Assembly: GCA_900542245.1 (NCBI GenBank)
Contig: UQMQ01000022.1
Location: 1 to 21,982, forward strand
Reading direction: 5' to 3'
DNA from: an uncultured Eubacteriales bacterium
GTDB taxonomy: Bacteria; Bacillota; Clostridia; Peptostreptococcales; Anaerovoracaceae
DNA length: 21,982 bases
The translations under genes were made by a program, and so were the position numbers. Below, piece after piece: positions 6,748 to 12,701 of this stretch (positions within the stretch are counted from its first letter, which is position 1; every line of letters begins with the position of its first letter). The notes beneath the pieces are model-generated. The model worked only from the letters and a program-made list of their open reading frames with translations. It did not search any database and was not told where the DNA came from.

Positions 6748-8028
6748 ATGAAAGACCATGCATGTGAAACATATCAGACGATGCAGCACCCGCAAAGACC
6801 CTACGGACTGCTCGGCAAGACCTTAAAACACAGCTTCAGTCCGCAGCTGCATGCGGCCATCGGTGCGGCGCTCGGCACGTCGTATCCCTATATTCTGTTT
6901 GAAAAACAGCCGGAGGAGCTGGCTTCATTCCTGCAGGGCGACAGCTGGGCAGGACTAAATGTGACGATTCCGTATAAGGAGGCGGTAATCCCCTACTGCG
7001 ACGCACTGTCTGACGAGGCGAGCGAGATCGGCGCGGTCAACACCATTGTACGGGACGGTGAGCGGCTGATCGGGCACAACACCGATTATGCGGGCTTTCG
7101 CGCTCTGCTGCGTGAAAACGGCGTGGCAGTGCGCGGCGCGAACTGTCTGGTCCTTGGCAGCGGCGGCGCCTCCAAGACCGTACAGTGTGTGCTGCGGGAT
7201 CTGGGCGCGGCAAAGGTGACCGTCGTCAGCCGCAGCGGAGACGTGAATTATACCAATGCTTCGCAGCAGCAGGATGCGGAGATCCTCGTCAATACAACGC
7301 CGATCGGCATGTACCCGAACAACGGACAGGCGCCGCTCTATCCGGGCAGCTTCACACGTTTGCAATGGGCTGTGGACGTGATTTACAACCCGCTGCGCAC
7401 CAATCTCTTGTGTCAGGCAAACAAGGCCGGGATGGAAACGGTCGGCGGTCTGGGCATGCTCATCGGACAGGGAATCGCAGCGGCAGAGCTGTTTTTGGGG
7501 CGGGCGATCCCGCAGACGATTGGCGCGAAGATCGAAAAAGATATGCTTCTGGAAAAGGAAAACATCGTGCTCATCGGTATGCCGGGTGTCGGCAAGACAA
7601 CGGTCGGTATGGAGATTGCGGACCGGATGGGAAGAGAGTTTTACGACATCGATCAGATGATCGTCTATGATGACGGCAGAGAGATCCCGCAGATTTTTGC
7701 GGAGGAAGGGGAAGCATATTTCCGCCAGCTGGAGCAAAAAATCGTCCTCAGTCTTGCCAATGTTACAGGTGCGGTCATTGCCTGCGGTGGTGGCGTGGTC
7801 ACGCGAGAGGAAAATTATTATGCGCTGGCGGAAAACGGCCGCTTGATATTCTTGAATCGTGATTTAACGATGCTCCCGACGGACGGCAGGCCGATCAGTC
7901 AGGCAGTGCCGCTCGCAAGGCTTTATCGGATGCGCCTCCCACTGTACCGGAGCTGGTGCGATGCCGAGCTTACGATCACCGGCATGCAGCCGGATGAAGC
8001 CGCGCGTCATATTATAGATATGCTGTAG
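6748..8028 (+). CDS. Bifunctional shikimate dehydrogenase / shikimate kinase (AroE-AroK fusion)
   Basis: This 426-residue protein joins two consecutive or near-consecutive enzymes of aromatic amino acid synthesis. Residues about 18-268 form AroE, which reduces 3-dehydroshikimate with NADPH: substrate Ser29/Ser31 in HSFSP, catalytic Lys77 in NVTIPYKEA, Asp113 in HNTDYAGF, the NADP loop GSGGA (137-141), NTTPIGMYPN, and a C-terminal GLGMLIGQG segment. Residues about 273-426 form AroK, which phosphorylates shikimate: Walker A GMPGVGKT (277-284), DID for Mg and shikimate, the FRQLE Arg, the GGG loop, and lid segment DGRPIS. Both active sites look intact. An upstream in-frame TTG at 6724 was rejected because AAGGAG (6732-6737) lies between it and the ATG at 6748. 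No other aro genes are in the window. Confidence 0.92.
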   Translation: MKDHACETYQTMQHPQRPYGLLGKTLKHSFSPQLHAAIGAALGTSYPYILFEKQPEELASFLQGDSWAGLNVTIPYKEAVIPYCDALSDEASEIGAVNTIVRDGERLIGHNTDYAGFRALLRENGVAVRGANCLVLGSGGASKTVQCVLRDLGAAKVTVVSRSGDVNYTNASQQQDAEILVNTTPIGMYPNNGQAPLYPGSFTRLQWAVDVIYNPLRTNLLCQANKAGMETVGGLGMLIGQGIAAAELFLGRAIPQTIGAKIEKDMLLEKENIVLIGMPGVGKTTVGMEIADRMGREFYDIDQMIVYDDGREIPQIFAEEGEAYFRQLEQKIVLSLANVTGAVIACGGGVVTREENYYALAENGRLIFLNRDLTMLPTDGRPISQAVPLARLYRMRLPLYRSWCDAELTITGMQPDEAARHIIDML

Positions 8029-8113
8029 GCGGCGAAAGCGTGCGCCGCAAAGATACGACGCACGACCGTAGATATACATACGCCTGCGCGCCGCAAGTAA
8101 CGCGAGAAATTGC

Positions 8114-8181
8114 TATGCATATTGCGTCTGCAGGCTGCAGGCATTTTCCATGTGCAGCACGCTGCAGAGCCATGCCGCATA
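8114..8181. repeat. Nested hairpin
   Basis: Three nested stems share one axis: TATGC/GCATA (8114-8118 with 8177-8181), TCTGCAG/CTGCAGA (8127-8133 with 8162-8168) and GCTGCA/TGCAGC (8134-8139 with 8153-8158). It is separate from, but next to, the larger palindrome. Confidence 0.5.
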
Positions 8182-8200
8182 AGGCGAAAAAGTACAGAAA

Positions 8201-8382
8201 GCCTGCGCACCGCAAGTGCCGCGAGTGTTTCCGCAGAACTGTTCATGATTGCCCAAACGAGCGAGCAGCGTACTTTGCTGACATTTTGCAGCGCTTTTGC
8301 AAAATGTCCAAAGTACGGTGAGCGACTTGGTGCAATCACACAGGGCGAGGACCTAACGAACGGCACTCTGCGGTGCGCAGGC
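8201..8382. repeat. Imperfect palindrome of about 182 bp
   Basis: Several paired blocks share a centre near 8292. The outer arms, 8201-8221 and 8361-8382, pair over 21 bp with one bulged base. Inside are TGATTGC (8246-8252) with GCAATCA (8332-8338), GTACTTTG (8270-8277) with CAAAGTAC (8309-8316), and GACATTTTGCA (8280-8290) with TGCAAAATGTC (8298-8308). The inner 47 bp (8270-8316) form a 19-bp hairpin with a 2-nt bulge and a 7-nt loop. The right end merges with the first unit of the adjacent array. The form resembles a MITE-like or REP-like element, but no target-site duplication could be confirmed by eye. Confidence 0.72.
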
Positions 8383-8602
8383 GCTTTTTGCAAGTTTGCG
8401 GCGGGAGCGCAGTGCGCAGGCGTTTTCGCGTGTTTGCGGCGAGAGCGCAGCGCACAGTCGTTTTCGCGTGTTTGCGGCGGGAGTGCAGTGCGCAGGCGCT
8501 TTCGCGTGTTTGCGGCGAGAGCGCAGCACGCAGTCGTTTTCGTGTGTTTGCGGCGGGAGTGCGGTGCGCAGGCGCTTTTTGCAAGTTTGCGGCGAGAGCG
8601 CA
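8373..8602. repeat. Tandem array of six 38/39-bp hairpin units
   Basis: Units run 8373-8411, 8412-8449, 8450-8487, 8488-8525, 8526-8563 and 8564-8602, with a partial seventh after it. Each has the order GTGCGCAGGCG, a T-rich block, TTTGCGGCG, then GAGAGCGCA or a close variant. Odd units carry GGGAG and even units GAGAG after TTTGCGGC, so there is a superimposed period of about 76 bp. Within a unit the block like GCGCTTTCGC pairs with GCGAGAGCGC (10 bp, allowing G-T), leaving a loop of about 9 nt. No unique spacers separate the units. Confidence 0.85.
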
Positions 8603-8630
8603 GCGCACAGGTATTTTCGCATTTACGCGC

Positions 8631-9491
8631 CTATCTGCCGCCGTTCGTAAACGGAGTGCCCGGAAATACCGGGTCATTGAAATAGACGTACACATATTTG
8701 ACGCTGTACAGATCGACGATGGCGATATTGCCGTTGCTGATGTCCTGCAGGAGCAGATAATTGTTGCCGACACCGACGAGGAAACCGTAGCGATCCTGTA
8801 TGCCGTTGGAACCGATCAGCTGCTCGACGCGCATGGCGCGGCCGATCTGTGTGCGCAGGAAGCCGTTCATGTACTGCGCGGAATCATAGTCGATGCTCTG
8901 TTCGTATTCCGGCGGTACCAGCGGATTGCTCGGCACGCCGAAGCTCGGGCTCTGCTGCCCGGTATGCGCAAGGGGGTTGACATAATCGGTCATGTTCTGG
9001 AAAATCAGCGGGATCGATGCCGTGTTCGACGGGAACGTCCGATTCGGGTCTATGTAGCCAGGGGCGGTCTGCGCAGTCTGCGGCGCGGTTGTTTGCGGCG
9101 CGGCGGCTGCGGGTACGGCTTTTGCCTCTGCCGGAGTCGGGATGGATACAGTCCTGGCAGTCTGCGGCGCGTTCGTTTGGATCGCCGCAGTCTGCGCGGC
9201 GGGGGCGGGCATAGCGGCCGGTGCGCTCTGCGCTTCGGCGGCTGCGGGGACTGCGTTTACAGGTGCTGCTTCCGGTGCGGGTGCGCCTGTCTCGACAGCG
9301 CCCTGTGGGGTAAGCATTGTCTCGACGGCGATTTGCGGGGCGACCGCGGCCTCTGCGGAGACAGAAACTGCGGGCTCCGGATTTTCCTCCGTCATAGAGA
9401 CCGGCTGATCTTCCAGCTCGATTTTATCTCCGATCTGTACCTGACCTCTGCGGATCATCTTTGGTGTGATGACATTGCTGCATGGTGCCAT
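8631..9491 (-). CDS. gerQ: GerQ-like spore coat protein with a long Ala/Pro-rich N-terminal region
   Basis: This 286-residue protein ends in a GerQ domain (about residues 205-272): FLRTQIGRAMRV, then YGFLVGVGNNYLLLQDI, then IVDLYSVKYVYVYF. This follows the GerQ plan of a short helix and a small beta barrel. In Bacillus, GerQ is a coat protein that is cross-linked by transglutaminase and is needed to place CwlJ in the coat. The N-terminal region starts with a short conserved-looking piece (ITPKMIRRGQVQIGDKIEL), followed by roughly 130 residues rich in Ala, Pro, Gln and Thr, much longer than in Bacillus GerQ (about 180 residues total). AGGAGGG lies just upstream of the ATG. Its gene follows cwlJ by 15 bp, and this pairing strongly supports the call. 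Confidence 0.8.
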   Translation of the reverse strand: MAPCSNVITPKMIRRGQVQIGDKIELEDQPVSMTEENPEPAVSVSAEAAVAPQIAVETMLTPQGAVETGAPAPEAAPVNAVPAAAEAQSAPAAMPAPAAQTAAIQTNAPQTARTVSIPTPAEAKAVPAAAAPQTTAPQTAQTAPGYIDPNRTFPSNTASIPLIFQNMTDYVNPLAHTGQQSPSFGVPSNPLVPPEYEQSIDYDSAQYMNGFLRTQIGRAMRVEQLIGSNGIQDRYGFLVGVGNNYLLLQDISNGNIAIVDLYSVKYVYVYFNDPVFPGTPFTNGGR

Positions 9492-9506
9492 AAAAACCCT
9501 CCTGTT

Positions 9507-9950
9507 TTAAGTATCTGCGTATCGTTCTGTCGGTATGTAAAAGCAATGATTGCCGACGCGGTTGTGGATCACGCCGACCTTGCTCGGGAAGTAGGTGGGG
9601 CAGCTGTCGCTGTAGGGATTGAAAAAGAACAGCGATTCGTCAACGCCTGCCAGCCTGCCGCCGTCCAGCGCCCAGTCGACGATGTCGTAATGCTCCTGTG
9701 TAGGGGTCATGTTGTAGACGTTCTGCGCGTTGTAGCGGCCGCCGACCGTTTCCCGCATGCACACGAACTGCCCGGGCTGTGTGATGATTGCCCGCACATC
9801 GCCGCCGTTGTTGACACGCGCAAACTCGCCGACGGTCGTCGTGGCGCGGTTCATGATGACGGTCGCGACAGCCTGCATACCTGCGGTGCCCTCGCCGCCT
9901 GCCTCACATTGTATCAATCTTGCAAATAATTCTCTGGTATCCAGTGCCAT
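9507..9950 (-). CDS. cwlJ: CwlJ/SleB-type spore cortex-lytic hydrolase
   Basis: A 147-residue single-domain cell wall hydrolase (Hydrolase_2 family), close to the 142 residues of Bacillus CwlJ and lacking the signal peptide and peptidoglycan-binding domain of SleB. It opens ALDTRELFARLIQCEAGGEG, including the catalytic Glu16, then VATVIMNRA, and ends with NHCFYIP, the CwlJ-like C-terminus. CwlJ degrades muramic-delta-lactam cortex during germination, particularly in response to Ca-dipicolinate. An ATG seven codons upstream (9971) is in frame, but the ATG at 9950 has a GGGAG ribosome binding site at ideal distance and matches CwlJ starts (MA...). It is followed by gerQ in the same operon and is divergent from rimP. 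Confidence 0.9.
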   Translation of the reverse strand: MALDTRELFARLIQCEAGGEGTAGMQAVATVIMNRATTTVGEFARVNNGGDVRAIITQPGQFVCMRETVGGRYNAQNVYNMTPTQEHYDIVDWALDGGRLAGVDESLFFFNPYSDSCPTYFPSKVGVIHNRVGNHCFYIPTERYADT

Positions 9951-9982
9951 ATCCATCTCCCATCTGCCCATAGACTCAACTT

Positions 9983-10010
9983 ATACTATGCAGGACGCGC
10001 CAAAGATGTG
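9983..10010 (-). promoter_or_regulatory. Putative SigK/SigE-like promoter of cwlJ-gerQ
   Basis: On the minus strand CATAGTATA (9990-9982) fits the SigK -10 pattern CATAnnnTA. An AC pair at 10009-10008 lies 17 nt upstream, the SigK -35 spacing. CATCTTTG (10008-10001) with a 10-nt gap before CATA matches the cotJ promoter exactly. The -10 box is about 32 nt before the start at 9950. Assignment to one mother-cell sigma factor is uncertain. Confidence 0.5.
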
Positions 10011-10043
10011 CCGGAAATCTTCAAAGAAATGTCCAGAAAACAC

Positions 10044-10072
10044 TTGATTTTGCGGATTTTCTGTGATACCAT
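10044..10072 (+). promoter_or_regulatory. Putative SigA promoter of the rimP-nusA-infB operon
   Basis: TTGATT (10044-10049) is followed after 17 bp by TACCAT (10067-10072). The -35 is good and the -10 is moderate. Position and direction fit the divergent arrangement with cwlJ, and the leader would be about 125 nt. Confidence 0.5.
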
Positions 10073-10104
10073 GGTAGTACACGATTCCATAAAGGTAAGA
10101 CTAG

Positions 10105-10129
10105 AAGAGTGGGTGACAGCCCACTCTTT
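10105..10129 (+). promoter_or_regulatory. Leader hairpin upstream of rimP
   Basis: AAGAGTGGG (10105-10113) and CCCACTCTT (10120-10128) form a perfect 9-bp stem with a 6-nt loop in the transcribed leader. Only a short T run follows, then TCCACTTTG. A similar GTGGG/CCCAC hairpin often precedes rimP in Firmicutes, as far as I recall, which points to an attenuator or leader element for the operon. Confidence 0.55.
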
Positions 10130-10203
10130 CCACTTTGTTTGAGGCAAAACGCGCAGTGGATGCCGGAGCCGGACGGAATCTATAAATGAAGAAAGGAAAC
10201 CGT

Positions 10204-10770
10204 ATGGCAAAGAAAAAAATTACAGATCTCATCGAGGAGATCACTGCTGATTTTCTGGCAGAGAACGGGCTGGAGCTGTACAACAGTGAGTTCGTCAAGG
10301 AGGGCAGGGACTGGTTCCTGCGCGTCTATATCGACAAGCTGCCAGCGGCGCAGAGCGAGACCGTGCCTGCGGATACAGCCGGGGCTGCGCAGCGCGAGAC
10401 AACTGCAGAGGCAGCAGAAGACGCACAGACGGCATCGAACACGCAATATGTTTCGACGGATGACTGCGAGAAGGTCAGCCGCTTCCTCAGTGCAGAGCTT
10501 GACAGACTGGACCCGATCGCGCAGAACTACTATCTGGAGGTATCTTCACCGGGCATGGACCGGGAATTGCTGCGCGAAAAAGATTTTATTCGTTTTGCGG
10601 GTGAGCAGGTCGACATAAGCTTATATAAGGCACTGGACGGCAGGAAAACCTTCGAGGGAACGCTGATTGGCATGACGGACGGACAGATCGTGCTCAGACA
10701 AAGTGACGGTACAGAATTTACATTTCCGAGAGAGCAGGTAGCGAAAACGAAACTTGCTGTCATATTCTAA
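10204..10770 (+). CDS. rimP: Ribosome maturation factor RimP with an internal Ala/Glu-rich insertion
   Basis: A 188-residue RimP (YlxS) protein needed for 30S subunit maturation. The N-terminal domain has LIEEITADFLAENGLELY and WFLRVYIDK, then DDCEKVSRFLSAELD and the strongly conserved YYLEVSSPGMDREL; a C-terminal SH3-like domain follows (about residues 118-188). Between the strand ending IDK (residue 45) and STDDCEKVSR (84 on), where most RimP proteins have only a few residues, there is an insertion of about 36 residues rich in Ala, Glu, Thr and Gln. The ATG at 10186 is in frame, but AAAGGA sits directly before the ATG at 10204, which encodes the usual MAKK start. The stop codon overlaps the nusA ribosome binding site. 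It is the first gene of the operon. Confidence 0.93.
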   Translation: MAKKKITDLIEEITADFLAENGLELYNSEFVKEGRDWFLRVYIDKLPAAQSETVPADTAGAAQRETTAEAAEDAQTASNTQYVSTDDCEKVSRFLSAELDRLDPIAQNYYLEVSSPGMDRELLREKDFIRFAGEQVDISLYKALDGRKTFEGTLIGMTDGQIVLRQSDGTEFTFPREQVAKTKLAVIF

Positions 10771-10786
10771 GGAGGTTATAAACAAA

Positions 10787-12061
10787 ATGAACAAGGAATT
10801 TATACAGGCAATTGCGGATCTGGAAAAAGAACGGCATATCCCCAAGGATGTTCTGATCGAAGCCATTGAATCCGCACTGGTGTCTGCATACAAGAAGAAC
10901 TACGGCACATCGCAGAATGTCCGCGTCGATATTGACCAGGAAAACGGCGATATCAACGTATACATGAGAATGGACATCGTAGACGAGGTAGAAGATGAAT
11001 ATACGCAGATCTCCTTAGAGGAGGCCAGAGAGATCGACTACCGCTACGAGGTCGGCGATGTGGTGGAATATCAGGTCACGCCGAGAGATTTCGGACGTAT
11101 CGCGGCACAGACGGCAAAACAGGTCGTCGTGCAGCGCATTCGCGAAGCGGAGCGCGGCATGATCTTCGACGATTACATTACGCGTCAGGGCGAGATCGTG
11201 ACCGGAACAGTGCAGCGCATCAGCAACGAGACGCTGTTCATCAATATCGGCAGGACCGAGGGTATCTTATCCGCGAACGAGCAGGTGCCGGGCGAACGCT
11301 ATCAGGTCAACGACAGACTCAAGGTCTACATCATGGATGTCAAAAAGACCAACAAGGGACCGCAGGTGTTCCTTTCCCGATCCCACCCGGGTCTGGTCAA
11401 GCGCCTGTTCGAACTGGAGGTACCGGAGATCGAGGACGGCACGGTTGAGATCAAGGGCATTGCCAGAGAGGCAGGCTCGAGAACCAAGATGGCTGTCTAT
11501 ACCGAGTTTGAAAACGTCGATCCGGTCGGCGCCTGTGTCGGTACCCGCGGTGCGCGTGTGCAGGCAATCGTTGACGAGCTGCATGGAGAAAAGATCGACA
11601 TCATTGCCTGGAGTGAGGACCCGGAAGAACTGATCGCCAGCGTGCTCAGCCCGGCGAAGGTCGAAAAAGTCCTGCCGGCAGAGGACGGCGAAAAGGCGGC
11701 AACGGTCGTTGTGCCGGATTACCAGCTTTCTCTGGCGATCGGCAAGGAAGGTCAGAACGTCAGACTGGCGGCAAAGGTCAGCGGCTGGAAGATCGATATC
11801 AAGAGCCACAGCCAGTTCCTCGCGGCGCAGGAGGCAGCGAGCGATATTGTAGAGCTTGACGATACGGCGGACGAAGCGGAAGCTTACGACGAGACGCCGG
11901 CAGCAGATTTTGCAGCGGCAGACGCAGCAGATGCAGCAGATGCGGCGGCGGAAACAGCTGATCCTGCAGACGAAGCAGGTCTCACAGAGACCGATGCGAC
12001 TGCACCGCAGGCAGAAGCGGCAGCGCCGCAGGCGGCAGAGATCACTTTCGTGGAGGACTAG
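10787..12061 (+). CDS. nusA: Transcription termination/antitermination protein NusA with an acidic Ala-rich tail
   Basis: A 424-residue NusA that binds RNA polymerase and controls pausing, termination and antitermination. Domains in order: N-terminal polymerase-binding domain (about 1-125), S1 domain beginning GEIVTGTVQRI (about 132-200), KH1 with GACVGTRGARVQAI (about 230-280), and KH2 with LAIGKEGQNVRLAAKVSGW (about 300-345). After residue 345 comes a tail of about 80 residues, low in complexity, with AADAADAADAA-type repeats and many Asp/Glu. Like other Firmicute NusA proteins it lacks the proteobacterial acidic repeat domains, but the tail is longer than the near-absent one in Bacillus. 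AAGGAGG (10769-10775) overlaps the rimP stop and supports the ATG at 10787. Confidence 0.96.
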   Translation: MNKEFIQAIADLEKERHIPKDVLIEAIESALVSAYKKNYGTSQNVRVDIDQENGDINVYMRMDIVDEVEDEYTQISLEEAREIDYRYEVGDVVEYQVTPRDFGRIAAQTAKQVVVQRIREAERGMIFDDYITRQGEIVTGTVQRISNETLFINIGRTEGILSANEQVPGERYQVNDRLKVYIMDVKKTNKGPQVFLSRSHPGLVKRLFELEVPEIEDGTVEIKGIAREAGSRTKMAVYTEFENVDPVGACVGTRGARVQAIVDELHGEKIDIIAWSEDPEELIASVLSPAKVEKVLPAEDGEKAATVVVPDYQLSLAIGKEGQNVRLAAKVSGWKIDIKSHSQFLAAQEAASDIVELDDTADEAEAYDETPAADFAAADAADAADAAAETADPADEAGLTETDATAPQAEAAAPQAAEITFVED

Positions 12062-12063
12062 AC

Positions 12064-12375
12064 TTGAAAGAACGAAAAGTACCCATGAGAAAATGCGTCG
12101 GCTGCATGCAGTCCAAAGAAAAGCAGGCACTGATCCGCATCGCGGCTTACGAGGGGCAGATCAGCGTCGATCCGAGCGGCAGAGCCAAGGGTCGGGGCGT
12201 GTATATCTGCAAGAACAGCCCGGACTGCCGGGAAAAGGCAGAGAAGCGCCGCGCACTGGAACGCGCGTTTTCGATGGCGATCGAACCGGAGATCAAAAAA
12301 GAGATCTTCGCGCAGCTGGAAGCTTTTGATGATGCGGCTGACGGTGCGGATGCCGGAAAGGGGCAGGACGCATGA
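12064..12375 (+). CDS. ylxR: YlxR-family RNA-binding protein (DUF448)
   Basis: A 103-residue small basic protein of the YlxR/YlxP cluster. It has the family start KERKVPMRKCVGC, with two Cys that are common in the family, then SVDPSGRAKGRGVYIC and a second CxxC-like pair (NSPDC). YlxR is thought to bind RNA, and in Bacillus it has been proposed to affect expression of many metabolic genes and RNase P activity. Translation most likely starts at TTG (12064), seven bases after GGAGG in the nusA end; the next ATG (12085) would remove the conserved N-terminus. It lies two bases after nusA and overlaps ylxQ by 4 bp. Confidence 0.9.
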   Translation: MKERKVPMRKCVGCMQSKEKQALIRIAAYEGQISVDPSGRAKGRGVYICKNSPDCREKAEKRRALERAFSMAIEPEIKKEIFAQLEAFDDAADGADAGKGQDA

Positions 12376-12701
12376 GAGCAAAGGTCATGAGTTATCTCGG
12401 CTTTGCTGCCAAGGCAGGCAAGATTGTGAACGGCTATAATACCTGCATGTTCATGATGGAGAAAAGGAAGGTCAGACTCGTGCTCCTTGCGGCAGATCTT
12501 GCAGAGAACTCGATCAAAAAAATGATATCACTGGCGAGCAAACATCGTGTACCGTACCGCGTGTTCGGCACGATGGAGGAGCTTTCCCACATGACAGGAA
12601 CGGCAGGGAAAGGGATCTTCGCCATCACAGATACAAATTTCGCAGAGGTTATTTTGAAAGAAATTGATGATATGCAATCGTCAGAAAAGGAGGTGTTCTG
12701 A
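12372..12701 (+). CDS. ylxQ: YlxQ, L7Ae/L30e-family ribosomal-like protein
   Basis: A 109-residue L7Ae/L30e/Gadd45-type protein. The N-terminus SYLGFAAKAGKIVNGYN and the central LVLLAADLAENSIKKM are the typical kink-turn-binding family signatures. Related YlxQ/RplGB proteins bind kink-turn RNA, but the physiological target is uncertain. Its ATG overlaps the ylxR stop (ATGA) and its own stop overlaps the infB ATG by one base, showing tight coupling within the operon. Confidence 0.92.
   Translation: MRAKVMSYLGFAAKAGKIVNGYNTCMFMMEKRKVRLVLLAADLAENSIKKMISLASKHRVPYRVFGTMEELSHMTGTAGKGIFAITDTNFAEVILKEIDDMQSSEKEVF

Larger units (their letters stand above)
8029..8630. other. 602-bp gene-free interval between convergent genes, rich in repeats and hairpins
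   Basis: No credible gene is present: open frames crossing it run through repeats whose 38-bp period shifts frame, and none has a good ribosome binding site. From left to right it holds two copies (22 of 25 matches) of a GCCTGCGC-type 25-mer at 8082-8106 and 8201-8225, a nested hairpin (8114-8181), a long imperfect palindrome (8201-8382), and a tandem hairpin array (8373-8602). The 25-mers correspond to part of the array unit in inverted orientation. No standard T-tailed terminator was seen for either aroE-aroK or gerQ, so these structures may serve as the 3' boundary of both. Confidence 0.75.

Noticed and set aside
8373..8602. Possible CRISPR array
   Set aside because: Units are contiguous with no unique spacers and vary in sequence. 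No cas genes are in the window.
8029..8630. tRNA or rRNA gene in the structured interval
   Set aside because: No cloverleaf with a T-loop GTTCGA-like block or CCA end was seen, and no rRNA-like sequence.
8110..8685. A 191-codon plus-strand frame, with similar minus-strand frames, inside the repeat interval
   Set aside because: The protein is only translated repeat sequence; stop-free frames arise from GC-rich repeats in several frames at once.
8373..9929. A 518-codon plus-strand open frame crossing the repeat array and antisense to gerQ and cwlJ
   Set aside because: It runs opposite to two well-recognised genes and through repeats of 38 bp that shift frame. Its composition is Arg/Cys/Gly-rich, it has no family features, and it lacks a good ribosome binding site.
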